The position numbers were made by a program, and so were the translations under genes. Below the pieces are notes generated by a model. The model had not been told where the DNA came from. It saw nothing but the letters and a program-made list of their open reading frames with translations, and ran no database searches. From Clostridia bacterium (GTDB lineage Bacteria > Bacillota > Clostridia > Oscillospirales > CAG-272): 64,000 bases of DNA. The stretch lies in contig JAFQUJ010000015.1 in NCBI GenBank assembly GCA_017408585.1, forward strand, positions 47,655 through 111,654, in the 5' to 3' direction. This document shows, one piece after another, positions 18,210 through 26,138 of this stretch (the stretch's first letter is position 1; the number at the start of each line of letters is the position of its first letter).

Positions 18210-19466
18210 ATGAAAAGATTTTTATGCGCTTTTCTTTTGATTTGCGTGCTCTTTTGTCCTCTTGCCCTTTTTACCTCGTGTGGCAACGATACAGTTTTTT
18301 CTCTTGGCCCTTATGAGATTAAAGAGGATCATTATCGCTATCTTGCCAGCATCTATAACAGGCAAATTCTTGCATCTAATGGTATGGAGAGCGCAAGCTA
18401 TGACACTCCCCTCTCCGAGTCCGGAATGACTGTTGGCAGTATGATTGACCTAATGTACACAGATAAGTTTTTGACGAATGTTTTTACTCTGCTATATTCT
18501 CAGCTTCTTTTCGATATTTACTCTCTTGAAATGCCACAAACCATGGTTGACACTATAAACGAAAATGTCGAAACCGTAATTGGCTATTATGGTGGCTTCT
18601 CGGAGCAGATGTTTGACCAAAATGCAAAGGTATATGGCTTCACCGCAAAAACCTTGCGTGAGGTCTATACAATGCAGATGAAGCAAACGCTTGTAATTGA
18701 GCATCTCTATGGTAAGGACGGAGAAAAGATTGAAAAGGAAAAGCTAGACGAAATTTTTGAAAAGAATTTCTTCTGCTTCCAAACGATTGTTATAAATAAC
18801 AAATACAAGTTTGTAACTGAAACAAACGATAAGGGCGAAACGGTTGATGTAATTGAATCGTTGACTGAATATGAAATGCAAGAGCGTAACGATATAATTG
18901 ACGATTTGACCAATTTGTTTATCGACCCCGACGAAAATTACACCTATAAGGTTATTGACCCATCAATGACTTACGAGGAGCTTTATGCTCGTTACTCCGA
19001 CGATAAGGCGTACCCTCAGGGCTGTTATACTCCGTACCCATCTACTGCAACCGGTCAAAACGCGATAACTGCAGCGGCACTTTTGAAGGAAAACGATGTT
19101 GCAAGGGTTATTGCAAGGCGTAACTTCACACAGGGTGGCACATTTGAGATTGGTGGCGAAAAGGTCACAATCAATGCGGGCGACTATTTTGAATATGGTT
19201 ATGTGTTCGTAAAGCGCTTGCCTATCACCGAGGGCGCTTACGATATGGAGAGATACAAGGACTTCTTTAAGGACTTTAAAGAAACATCTACGGCGACTCT
19301 TTTCTCAGAGCATCTGGCTAACTTCGAGGCAAACGAATCAAGCTATGAGCTAATCGATCACAACATAGCTCAAGATATGCCTCTTTCAAGCGTTGCGCCA
19401 AATAATATGGACTACAACTTAATTTATGGTATCCTATCAGGCAAGGGCGAGAGCGAAACAAAATAA
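18210..19466 (+). CDS. PrsA/SurA-like lipoprotein, putative foldase
   Basis: A 418-aa exported lipoprotein. The start at 18210 follows GAAAGGA; the signal peptide ends in the lipobox LFTSC (Cys near residue 24). The body is helical with EKLDEIFEKNFFCFQTIVIN, reminiscent of SurA_N/PrsA chaperones, but I see no certain parvulin active-site pattern, so PPIase activity is open. Position after mfd, where Clostridia often carry a PpiC/SurA-type gene, supports a folding role outside the membrane. A weak extended -10 (TGGTACAAT, 18168-18176) may add its own transcription. Confidence 0.6.
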   Translation: MKRFLCAFLLICVLFCPLALFTSCGNDTVFSLGPYEIKEDHYRYLASIYNRQILASNGMESASYDTPLSESGMTVGSMIDLMYTDKFLTNVFTLLYSQLLFDIYSLEMPQTMVDTINENVETVIGYYGGFSEQMFDQNAKVYGFTAKTLREVYTMQMKQTLVIEHLYGKDGEKIEKEKLDEIFEKNFFCFQTIVINNKYKFVTETNDKGETVDVIESLTEYEMQERNDIIDDLTNLFIDPDENYTYKVIDPSMTYEELYARYSDDKAYPQGCYTPYPSTATGQNAITAAALLKENDVARVIARRNFTQGGTFEIGGEKVTINAGDYFEYGYVFVKRLPITEGAYDMERYKDFFKDFKETSTATLFSEHLANFEANESSYELIDHNIAQDMPLSSVAPNNMDYNLIYGILSGKGESETK

Positions 19467-19469
19467 AAT

Positions 19470-19506
19470 AAAAGAGAGCAAAACGCTTGTTTTGCTCTCT
19501 TTTTTG
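19470..19506. terminator. Bidirectional terminator
   Basis: Arms AGAGAGCAAAAC and GTTTTGCTCTCT, loop GCTT, strong T run; between convergent genes. Confidence 0.9.
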
Positions 19507-19863
19507 TTAGTTAATGCTTGCTCCAAAGGGCATTATCGATAGCTTTGCAAGCTTGAAGCATTGCTTTCCAAAAGGAATACCTACTATTGTAATGCACCAA
19601 AGAACGCCCATTACTAGCCAAGCAAAAGCCATTTCGAGTCCACCAAAGATAAGCCAAATAATGTTTGCAATTGGGTGCTTTTCAAAATTTGTATATACCT
19701 CTCTACCCATAGGCCAGATTGCAAGGCTAGCGAACTTAAAGCATTGCTTGCCAAATGGAATACCGATTATGGTAATACACCAAATAAGGCCCGAGATTAT
19801 CCAAGCAATTGAAGCCCATAGTCCTGTAAATACAATCCAAAGAATGTTGCCGATTGTTTTCAT
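19507..19863 (-). CDS. YccF-domain membrane protein
   Basis: A 118-aa protein made of two copies of the YccF unit, each a hydrophobic helix pair ending in GIPFGKQCFKxA (about residues 35-46 and 95-106). Function unknown. Single gene with a GGGAGGA RBS and its own promoter. Confidence 0.92.
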   Translation of the reverse strand: MKTIGNILWIVFTGLWASIAWIISGLIWCITIIGIPFGKQCFKFASLAIWPMGREVYTNFEKHPIANIIWLIFGGLEMAFAWLVMGVLWCITIVGIPFGKQCFKLAKLSIMPFGASIN

Positions 19864-19896
19864 GATATCCTCCCTCTTATTAGTATTTGTAAATTT

Positions 19897-19925
19897 ATAT
19901 TATCATGCGCTTTATATTATGTCAA
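19897..19925 (-). promoter_or_regulatory. Promoter of the YccF gene
   Basis: TTGACA (19925-19920), 17-bp spacer, TAATAT (19902-19897), minus strand. Confidence 0.7.
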
Positions 19926-19983
19926 TATTTTGGACAAATTTTGTTCACATTTTTCAAAAAAATCACGAACATTAAAAAAGGGC

Positions 19984-20012
19984 TTGCAATATTCGTTTTT
20001 TTGTGATATACT
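19984..20012 (+). promoter_or_regulatory. Promoter of the repeat/tRNA-Ser transcript
   Basis: TTGCAA (19984-19989), 17-bp spacer, TATACT (20007-20012). The inferred start (about 20019) falls just before the first tandem repeat, so the repeats would be transcribed as a leader of tRNA-Ser. Confidence 0.7.
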
Positions 20013-20030
20013 CTATATCGTGAATTTAAT

Positions 20031-20250
20031 ATGCAGAGGTAGATCGACCTTCGTCGATGAACCGCGAAGTGATTTTGAAATGAATTTCAAAGCCTCTTCT
20101 CTTTGTCCTGCATATTTATTGTAACAAGTCACAATTAAATATGCAGAGGTAGATCGACCTCCGTCGATGAACCGCGAAGTGATTTTGAAATAAATTTCAA
20201 AGCCTCATCTCTTTGTCCTGCATATTTATTGTAACAAGTCACAATTAAAT
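20031..20250 (+). repeat. Two tandem 110-bp structured repeats
   Basis: Units at 20031-20140 and 20141-20250 differ at only about four positions. Each can fold: an outer stem AATATGCAG / CTGCATATT, an inner hairpin ATCGAC-N4-GTCGAT, and TTTGAAAT-N2-ATTTCAAA. The differences fall in loops or unpaired positions (for example CTTC to CTCC), which suggests the RNA or DNA structure is maintained. A third copy begins at 20251 but departs after AGAGGT. Confidence 0.85.
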
Positions 20251-20440
20251 ATGCAGAGGTATCGAAGTGGTCATAAACGGGTAGCGATGTCAAAAACGCC
20301 TCGGGGAGTCGTTTTTGGCAAGTGAAACCACTCAAAGCAAGAAGTCGGCAGAGCTCGCTTGTCGAGTGATGGGCGACGACTATGCGACGGTGGAGGGCGT
20401 AGCCTTGGCGAGAAATCGTTCGAGTCAGCCTTTGTTTTTA
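20251..20440 (+). other. Partial tRNA-like duplication and GC-rich structured segment
   Basis: Sequence GTATCGAAGTGGTCATAA (about 20259-20276) repeats the 5' part of the tRNA-Ser gene at 20465-20482, including the common AATTAAATA upstream. After it the sequence is unrelated to tRNA, is richer in GC than its surroundings and can pair (AGTGGT / ACCACT around CAAAAACG / CGTTTTTG). No ORF. It could be a tRNA-derived remnant or a structured RNA. Confidence 0.5.
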
Positions 20441-20458
20441 AATAATACAATTAAATAC

Positions 20459-20547
20459 GCAAGCGTATCGAAGTGGTCATAACGGGGCTGACTCGAAATC
20501 AGTTTGCCATAACTGGCACGTGAGTTCGAATCTCACCGCTTGCGCCA
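20459..20547 (+). tRNA. tRNA-Ser (anticodon CGA)
   Basis: 89 nt including an encoded CCA. Acceptor arms GCAAGCG / CGCTTGC, anticodon stem GCTGA / TCAGT around loop CTCGAAA (anticodon CGA), long class-II variable arm TGCCA-TAAC-TGGCA, and T arm GTGAG-TTCGAAT-CTCAC. It reads UCG codons. Confidence 0.95.
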
Positions 20548-20578
20548 AAAGGGACACTTTTGTGTCCCTTTATTTTTG
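20548..20578 (+). terminator. Terminator of tRNA-Ser
   Basis: GGGACAC / GTGTCCC stem followed by a T-rich stretch, directly after the CCA end. Confidence 0.85.
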
Positions 20579-20597
20579 CTAATATCTTCTCTACATC

Positions 20598-20630
20598 AAA
20601 AATCGGCAAGCTAAGCTTGCCGATTTGTTT
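20598..20630 (-). terminator. Terminator of the DUF4886 operon
   Basis: Hairpin AATCGGCAAGC / GCTTGCCGATT with A/T flanks, 10 nt past the 58-aa ORF on the minus strand. Confidence 0.75.
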
Positions 20631-20638
20631 TGGATTTA

Positions 20639-20815
20639 TTAGAATAAATCGCTAAATAGGCCTGAGAATGTGCCTTCCTCGCCCTCGATGGTTGTATTAC
20701 CTACCGTGATTGAGCCTTTTCCGTTACTTACAAGCGATGCAGTGATTACATCTTGTGCTTCAAGCTCTACCATTTCGATAGATGGCGCTTCATATTTGAT
20801 TTTTAGCTTTTCCAT
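20639..20815 (-). CDS. Small 58-aa protein translationally coupled to the DUF4886 gene
   Basis: ATG at 20815 overlaps the stop of the upstream gene (TAATG), and that gene's last codons provide an AAGGAGGGCG RBS at the right distance. The protein starts MEKLKIKYEAPSIEMVE and continues LEAQDVITAS, then a Gly/Ser/Thr-rich tail. Many Clostridia carry short proteins with a Y-x-x-P / DVITAS pattern; their role is unknown to me. It could be a peptide precursor or an accessory to the secreted protein. No modification enzyme is adjacent. Confidence 0.7.
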   Translation of the reverse strand: MEKLKIKYEAPSIEMVELEAQDVITASLVSNGKGSITVGNTTIEGEEGTFSGLFSDLF

Positions 20816-23703
20816 TATGCGCCCTCCTTTATGTTTTCAACCGGAATGTAGATTTTGAAGTTTTCGTAAACCTGCTCGTTTGTATAGCCTGAAATGTCGG
20901 CACCATTAGTCTTTGAAATATTGAAGCCTCTTACGGTCCAGCTACCCCACCAATCGCTATTGACTGTTGTGTATGTAGCGCTTGTGTTGCCGGGTCTTGA
21001 CGATGACGAATTTGTAGCCCCGCCAATCCAGCCCTCAGGACGATATTGCCAACCGCTATTTACCCAGATTACTGCGCCATCAGGCAAGGTGCTCTTTGTA
21101 AAGGTGGTTGTACCAAAGAATTTATTTGCAGTAGCCTGCGCCGAGCTAGGATATTGATAAAATGTAGGTCCTTCCTGTTCCGAGAAATAGTATTGGCTTG
21201 CTGTAAGTCCCATCGCGTCAATTGTAAGCGCTCTGTACTCCTTGCCGTCAATTGTTACAACCTCGCTTGCGCAATCGCTTGAGTTAACATAAACTATTTC
21301 TTCACTCGGCTCTTCGGGGAGCGTAGGAAGCTCCGGTGTTTCGATTGTGCTATCATCGCCATCATCGAAAACAGGGACATAAATTTTAAATATGCTTTGT
21401 GCAATTTCATCGGGAGTTTGAGTGATTTCAAGAACATTAGATGTTGTATGGCCAATCTTGGAGATATTAAACGCCCTTTCGGTGTAGCTTCCCCACCAAG
21501 ACTCATCAATTGTCACTCTGTATATTGCTACATTGTCGGGTCTTGAGCCGGTATAGCTCCAGCCCTCCGGACGATATTGCCAACCATCTGCAATTTCAAG
21601 AACTGTTCCAATTGGAAGCTCGCTCTTGGTGAATTTCTTTGTTGCAAAATAGCCTTGAGCGAAGGCGTCTGTTGAATTAAATACATTTGAACCGGAGGTG
21701 TTATAATAGCTATCCTCCATTATGCCCATTTCGGTAGCGGTTAGCTGATTATATCCAACGATTGTACCTGTTATAATCTCTTCGTCGGGATTTTCTGTAT
21801 AGGTGGAATTTGTAACCTCAAATGGATTTTCGTGTGCGTTATTTACAGCTTCGATTGCAACTGCAAGCTCGCCCTCATCAACGCCATCTGGCATATAGTC
21901 AACATCATCAATTGATACGCCTGTAAGTGCCTTAACGAATGTGAGTGAGCCGATAAGTCTTCCGTAATCGGTTGATAGATGATATCCATCTCGAGTGAGT
22001 GTATCGCCAATATACGAGGTTCTTACATTTTGAATTGCAGTTCCTGCGGGAATTATGATTTCAATCTTATCGTTGGTTACGATATTCTCCTGTACTGCGT
22101 TAATTATTGCGTTGTACATTGTCATTTGATCTCTGTTATATTTTGCAAAGTCGGCGTGATCTGAGCCTGATTGATATGCCCATGTCATATGCCATACAAG
22201 GCGCGCGCTTGGATTAAGTGGCTCTACTATGCCAATTAGTGAGTTAAGAGCACTATATGAGCTTGAAACTCCACTATATCCACTTACCTGCTGGAGAGTG
22301 ATAAAGTCCCAATCGTCGCTTTCAACAGCGGTTTTGATTGACTGTCCACCCTTAGATGACCATGTACCGTTTGTATTTGTATAGTAGGTGTATGCGTTAG
22401 CATTATTTGTTGCATTTGAAAGGTGTGTATCAAGTGAGCATCCACCAATATAGAGGTTTCCAAGGGTTACCTTTTCTATTCCTGCGCTTTGCGCTACTTG
22501 ATATACATACTCCATTGAATCAACAGAGAAGCTATTACCTATTGCAAGGATTTTTAGCTCTCCATCTGCGTCCCAATCCTGCTTTTGATCTGAGTAGTCA
22601 GGAAGTGGCTCGTCCGGAGTGACCGGTGTATCGGGCTCATCCGGAGTAACCTCTCCGATTGTAACGGGCACGAAAATCTTAAAGATTTGAGCAATTTGCT
22701 CAGCTGTGTAGCCCGAGATATCAAGCATTGGATCGGTTGCTTGCGTAGCCCCCTCACCATCATACTTACCAATATTGAAGCCTACATATGTATAGCTTCC
22801 CCACCAAGCCTCGTCAATTACAATCTTTTTGTCCTTTGTGTTATTAGGGCGTGTACCACTCCATTTGTGTGGGCGATATTGCCAACCGTTATCACTGTCA
22901 ATTGTGATTATCGTTCCTATTGGCAAATCATCCTTTGTGAAGCTTACGCCTGTTGCCCAGAATTTATTATCAAAGGTTGCGTTATTGCTTGCTTGGATTG
23001 ATGAATTGTTCCAGAATTTGCCTTGTGTGAGCTGAAGCTCATCAATTGTCATTTGATGATATCTTTGACCATCAATTACGGCATACTCCGGCATTGCAGA
23101 GGTGTCTGCCGTTGGCCCTGCCTTAACCTCGTTAAAGGTCTTTTCACCACAGTTTACCTTTTCAACACGGTTATCAACATATGTGGTTTGTCCGCCTGCG
23201 TTTATGTAAAGAGCGCAGATTATTCCAATGCTGTCAGCCTCGCTTTCAGGAATGCCCTTAACCATAATATTAATAATACTATATTCGGTGTCGGTGAGGT
23301 CCATCTTTTGAACCTTTGAGCTAATTGGCTCTGCGTTTTTGTCAAGTGGGTTTTGGTTGCCGATTACATCTCTTATAGCGAGAACTCCACCAAATTCAAC
23401 CTTTTCGCCCGATAGCTCCTCGTATCTTGCAATAGCCTCTCTGTTTATTCCATAGCCCTGTGCAATTCCATCTGATGAATAAGAATAGCCACGAGTGATA
23501 AAGAGCGCAGGAATTGTTTCCTTGGTTACAGCCGAGCATTCGCTACATTTGCCCTCTGCACCGATTTCGCCAAGGAAGCCCTCTTGACCGAGAGTAAGCG
23601 TCCATTCGTTTGTGTGACTTTGACATTCTGCGCTAACAGAAAACGATAGAGCAAGAGCCATCACAATGCAAAACAGCATGGCAATTAAAATCCGTTTTTT
23701 CAT
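20815..23703 (-). CDS. Secreted SGNH-hydrolase-like (DUF4886) protein with triplicated module
   Basis: A 962-aa exported protein. Signal peptide at 1-25. Residues about 27-190 form a domain shared with the C-terminus of the LRR protein at 219-3635 (ITRGYSYS...). A DUF4886/SGNH domain follows at about 380-610: AIGNSFS holds the likely catalytic Ser, and a late DGYHLS the Asp/His pair. Around it are three copies (about 205-350, 640-790, 812-955) of an unnamed module marked by LPxGTxxxI...GWQYRPxxW, SWWGSWTxRxFNISK and FKIYxPV. The hydrolase probably deacylates a carbohydrate; the modules may bind glycans. No anchor seen. The 58-aa ORF is coupled to its end. Confidence 0.8.
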   Translation of the reverse strand: MKKRILIAMLFCIVMALALSFSVSAECQSHTNEWTLTLGQEGFLGEIGAEGKCSECSAVTKETIPALFITRGYSYSSDGIAQGYGINREAIARYEELSGEKVEFGGVLAIRDVIGNQNPLDKNAEPISSKVQKMDLTDTEYSIINIMVKGIPESEADSIGIICALYINAGGQTTYVDNRVEKVNCGEKTFNEVKAGPTADTSAMPEYAVIDGQRYHQMTIDELQLTQGKFWNNSSIQASNNATFDNKFWATGVSFTKDDLPIGTIITIDSDNGWQYRPHKWSGTRPNNTKDKKIVIDEAWWGSYTYVGFNIGKYDGEGATQATDPMLDISGYTAEQIAQIFKIFVPVTIGEVTPDEPDTPVTPDEPLPDYSDQKQDWDADGELKILAIGNSFSVDSMEYVYQVAQSAGIEKVTLGNLYIGGCSLDTHLSNATNNANAYTYYTNTNGTWSSKGGQSIKTAVESDDWDFITLQQVSGYSGVSSSYSALNSLIGIVEPLNPSARLVWHMTWAYQSGSDHADFAKYNRDQMTMYNAIINAVQENIVTNDKIEIIIPAGTAIQNVRTSYIGDTLTRDGYHLSTDYGRLIGSLTFVKALTGVSIDDVDYMPDGVDEGELAVAIEAVNNAHENPFEVTNSTYTENPDEEIITGTIVGYNQLTATEMGIMEDSYYNTSGSNVFNSTDAFAQGYFATKKFTKSELPIGTVLEIADGWQYRPEGWSYTGSRPDNVAIYRVTIDESWWGSYTERAFNISKIGHTTSNVLEITQTPDEIAQSIFKIYVPVFDDGDDSTIETPELPTLPEEPSEEIVYVNSSDCASEVVTIDGKEYRALTIDAMGLTASQYYFSEQEGPTFYQYPSSAQATANKFFGTTTFTKSTLPDGAVIWVNSGWQYRPEGWIGGATNSSSSRPGNTSATYTTVNSDWWGSWTVRGFNISKTNGADISGYTNEQVYENFKIYIPVENIKEGA

Positions 23704-23738
23704 AGTTTTCTCCTTTTTAGAATATTAAATATATATTA

Positions 23739-23767
23739 ATTCTATCATTATTTATAACAAAAATCAA
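23739..23767 (-). promoter_or_regulatory. Promoter of the DUF4886 gene
   Basis: TTGATT (23767-23762), 17-bp spacer, TAGAAT (23744-23739), minus strand. Confidence 0.6.
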
Positions 23768-23836
23768 TTGACATATCTAACAAAATATAGCTTCCGTTTT
23801 TTTACACATTGCACAAGCGCAGATTTTTAAGAGGGG

Positions 23837-23865
23837 TTGATATTCGCACTCATGTGTGGTAAAAT
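23837..23865 (+). promoter_or_regulatory. Promoter of the aldo/keto reductase gene
   Basis: TTGATA (23837-23842), 17-bp spacer, TAAAAT (23860-23865). Confidence 0.65.
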
Positions 23866-23895
23866 TAGTTGAATAAATTCTTTTTTGGGGGAGCT

Positions 23896-24726
23896 ATGGA
23901 GCATTTTACTTTAAAGAACGGGGTTAAAATACCGGCTATCGCGCTTGGCACTTGGCAAATGCGTGGCGATGTGTGCAAGGAAGCTGTTTTGAATGCCATT
24001 AGGGCGGGATATCGTCATATTGATACTGCAAGCGCATATCAAAATGAGGTTGAGATAGGTCAAGCACTTCGAGAGTCGGGTATTCCTCGCGAGGAGCTTT
24101 TTATCACGAGCAAGGTGTGGAATGACGCAAGGGGCTACAACAGCACGCTTTCTGCCTTTGAGGCGTCGCTTGAGCGTTTGGGGCTTGATTATCTTGACCT
24201 ATATCTTATACATTGGCCCGCCTCTGCATCAAGATACGAGGATTGGGAGAGCGTGAATTTATCCACATGGAGCGCCCTTTGCGAGCTTTATCGTACAGGA
24301 CGCGTACGAGCAATTGGCGTATCCAACTTTATGCCACATCACCTAAGGGCGTTAATTGAGAGCGAAAGGTCGCCCATGGTAAATCAAATAGAGTTTCACC
24401 CCGGGCTTTTACAGCTAAAAACGCTTGAGGTGTGTCGAGAAAATGACATTTTGGTAGAGGCATGGAGTCCACTTGGCGAGGGCAAGATGCTACAAAATCC
24501 TACTCTTCTTGAAATCGCATCAAAATACGAGATGAGCGTGGCTCAGCTTTGTATTAGGTGGTGCTTACAAAACGGTGCGCTACCCTTGCCGAAATCGAAA
24601 AATCCGAACAGGATTTTAGAAAATCTAAGGGCGCTTGATTTTGAAATTTCAAGCGAGGATATGGCGCAAATAAACATCATGGAATACTTTGGCGGAAGTG
24701 GCGTTGACCCAGATAATTTCGATTAA
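23896..24726 (+). CDS. Aldo/keto reductase
   Basis: NAD(P)H-dependent carbonyl reductase of the AKR family, 276 aa. The catalytic tetrad is complete: Asp43 and Tyr48 in HIDTASAYQNE, Lys73 in ITSKVW, His106 in LIHWP. ATG at 23896 follows a GGGGGAG RBS. Substrate cannot be read from sequence. Single gene. Confidence 0.92.
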   Translation: MEHFTLKNGVKIPAIALGTWQMRGDVCKEAVLNAIRAGYRHIDTASAYQNEVEIGQALRESGIPREELFITSKVWNDARGYNSTLSAFEASLERLGLDYLDLYLIHWPASASRYEDWESVNLSTWSALCELYRTGRVRAIGVSNFMPHHLRALIESERSPMVNQIEFHPGLLQLKTLEVCRENDILVEAWSPLGEGKMLQNPTLLEIASKYEMSVAQLCIRWCLQNGALPLPKSKNPNRILENLRALDFEISSEDMAQINIMEYFGGSGVDPDNFD

Positions 24727-24752
24727 AAAAAGGACACCCTGTGTCCTTTTTT
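24725..24752. terminator. Bidirectional terminator
   Basis: AGGACAC-CCT-GTGTCCT with A and T runs, between convergent genes. Confidence 0.85.
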
Positions 24753-25470
24753 ACATTGACATTATGAAAAATATTGCGTATAGCAAAACGAGGTGAGAGG
24801 GATAGAAAATATAGAAGAACCATTTCATTTTTATCTTGCCTCTCTTGCCTGAATAGAAAAGTAAAATAGGAATTGCAAAAACTGCTATCCATTGCCACAT
24901 ATAGTCTGCAAAAAGCGCTTGCAAAAGCACGCCTACGCCCATTGTTAGCGCATGCACCCATGTTGTGTCAAGGCTCTTTAAGGCCGATGGTGCATCGCTT
25001 GGAGCATAAAAGAGGCTTGCCATAGCAGGCACAAGACACCCGATTGCTCCATACTCCATGCGTTTTATATAGCTAAGAGCGCAGATTGCCAATATTACAA
25101 TGGTCAAGAGTAATGCTCTAATTACGATTTGGCTTAGGGGTGTGTCGCAAAAGAGAGCTTTTTTAAGATAATCAAGAGCGTAGCAGACAAGGATTGCCAG
25201 CGCAAAGGTTATGAGAATATTTAGCTGAGCGCTTGGAGCTAAAATCAGCATTGGAATTTGACAGATTATGCCTAAAATCAGAACGCTAAGAAAATATTTA
25301 AGTTTGCTTTTGGTGTATCTTGTGCCCTCAGCAATACAAAAGGCAAAGATTGGAAACGCCATGCGCCCTATTATGCGAAAAATGGCTATGCTTGGGAAAA
25401 ATATCATGCCGACATGGTCTATCACCATTAAAAGTGCGCCGATTATTTTAAGCGCATTTGAGCTTAGCAC
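24751..25470 (-). CDS. TraX-family membrane protein
   Basis: A polytopic protein of the TraX family, whose plasmid prototype acetylates pilin; chromosomal Firmicute members have no fixed role. Motifs SSNALKIIGALLMVIDHVG and GRMAFPIFAFCIAEG at the start are typical, followed by about seven more hydrophobic segments. Two GTG starts are possible, at 25485 and 25470. I prefer 25470, which has AAAGGAG five bases upstream. Confidence 0.85.
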   Translation of the reverse strand: MLSSNALKIIGALLMVIDHVGMIFFPSIAIFRIIGRMAFPIFAFCIAEGTRYTKSKLKYFLSVLILGIICQIPMLILAPSAQLNILITFALAILVCYALDYLKKALFCDTPLSQIVIRALLLTIVILAICALSYIKRMEYGAIGCLVPAMASLFYAPSDAPSALKSLDTTWVHALTMGVGVLLQALFADYMWQWIAVFAIPILLFYSGKRGKIKMKWFFYIFYPSHLVLLYAIFFIMSM

Positions 25471-25519
25471 CTGTGCTCCTTTCACATCCTTGCCCCCCTT
25501 TTTTCTATCTTATGAATAT

Positions 25520-25548
25520 ACTATATCATATATTTTTTGCTTTGTCAA
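25520..25548 (-). promoter_or_regulatory. Promoter of the TraX gene
   Basis: TTGACA (25548-25543), 17-bp spacer, TATAGT (25525-25520), minus strand. Confidence 0.75.
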
Positions 25549-25588
25549 TTTATTAAAATTCATATGTGCCAAATTTGCTTCACAAGTG

Positions 25589-25597
25589 TGCTATAAT
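25589..25597 (+). promoter_or_regulatory. Extended -10 promoter of the phosphatase-like gene
   Basis: TGCTATAAT matches an extended -10; no good -35 is present at 17 bp. Confidence 0.5.
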
Positions 25598-25637
25598 AGT
25601 AATATACTACTCTTTTTGGTGATTATAGGAGGTTTTT

Positions 25638-26099
25638 ATGAAGGTTAAGATTTGTTCACGAGATGCTATTTCATCTCTTATTGAAAATGACGAGCTTGAT
25701 GGCTTTGCTATAATAAGCTTTTACGATCCACCCTCTCGACGCAGTGGCGATTACGGACCGATTGATTTTAAGGGCGTGTGTGAGAATGTATTTATGATTG
25801 AGGAGCTAGACCTTGACCCAAGCGCTCTAAAAAAGTTCGGGCTTACCTTTGAAAAGTACCTTTCATGTGCTAACGAGCTTGCGAAATTCATATACGGGGT
25901 AAGAGAAATGGGGTTAAATATCATTTGCCAATGCGAATATGGTCAAAGCAGAAGTGCAGGGTGTGCAGCAGCTATTTTGGAGCATTTTGGCAAAAGGGGA
26001 ATTAAGGTTTTTGCCGATTATCGCTACTATCCAAATCAAATGATATTTAACAAGGTTTTAAAGGCTCTTGACGAATATAAGGAAGCTCTCTGCAATTAA
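25638..26099 (+). CDS. Protein tyrosine phosphatase-like protein
   Basis: A 153-aa protein with the Cys-x5-Arg phosphatase loop CEYGQSRS (Cys99, Arg105), in the middle of the chain and followed by a helix, as in dual-specificity phosphatases. A canonical AGGAGG RBS precedes ATG 25638. Substrate unknown; related small proteins occur in phage and bacterial accessory regions. It stands alone between terminators. Confidence 0.7.
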   Translation: MKVKICSRDAISSLIENDELDGFAIISFYDPPSRRSGDYGPIDFKGVCENVFMIEELDLDPSALKKFGLTFEKYLSCANELAKFIYGVREMGLNIICQCEYGQSRSAGCAAAILEHFGKRGIKVFADYRYYPNQMIFNKVLKALDEYKEALCN

Positions 26100-26108
26100 A
26101 ATAGATTT

Positions 26109-26138
26109 AAAAAATCCCGATAAAAATCGGGATTTTCT
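26109..26138. terminator. Bidirectional terminator
   Basis: AATCCCGAT / ATCGGGATT hairpin with loop AAAA between convergent genes. Confidence 0.85.

Noticed and set aside
20031-20250. CRISPR array or tandem tRNA genes
   Set aside because: Only two units of 110 bp with no spacer variation, and no T arm or anticodon arm; hence neither.
25490-25500. C6/G6 run near the TraX start
   Set aside because: Too short for appreciable slippage and next to the RBS region rather than in a promoter spacer; unlike the 10-11-nt tracts.
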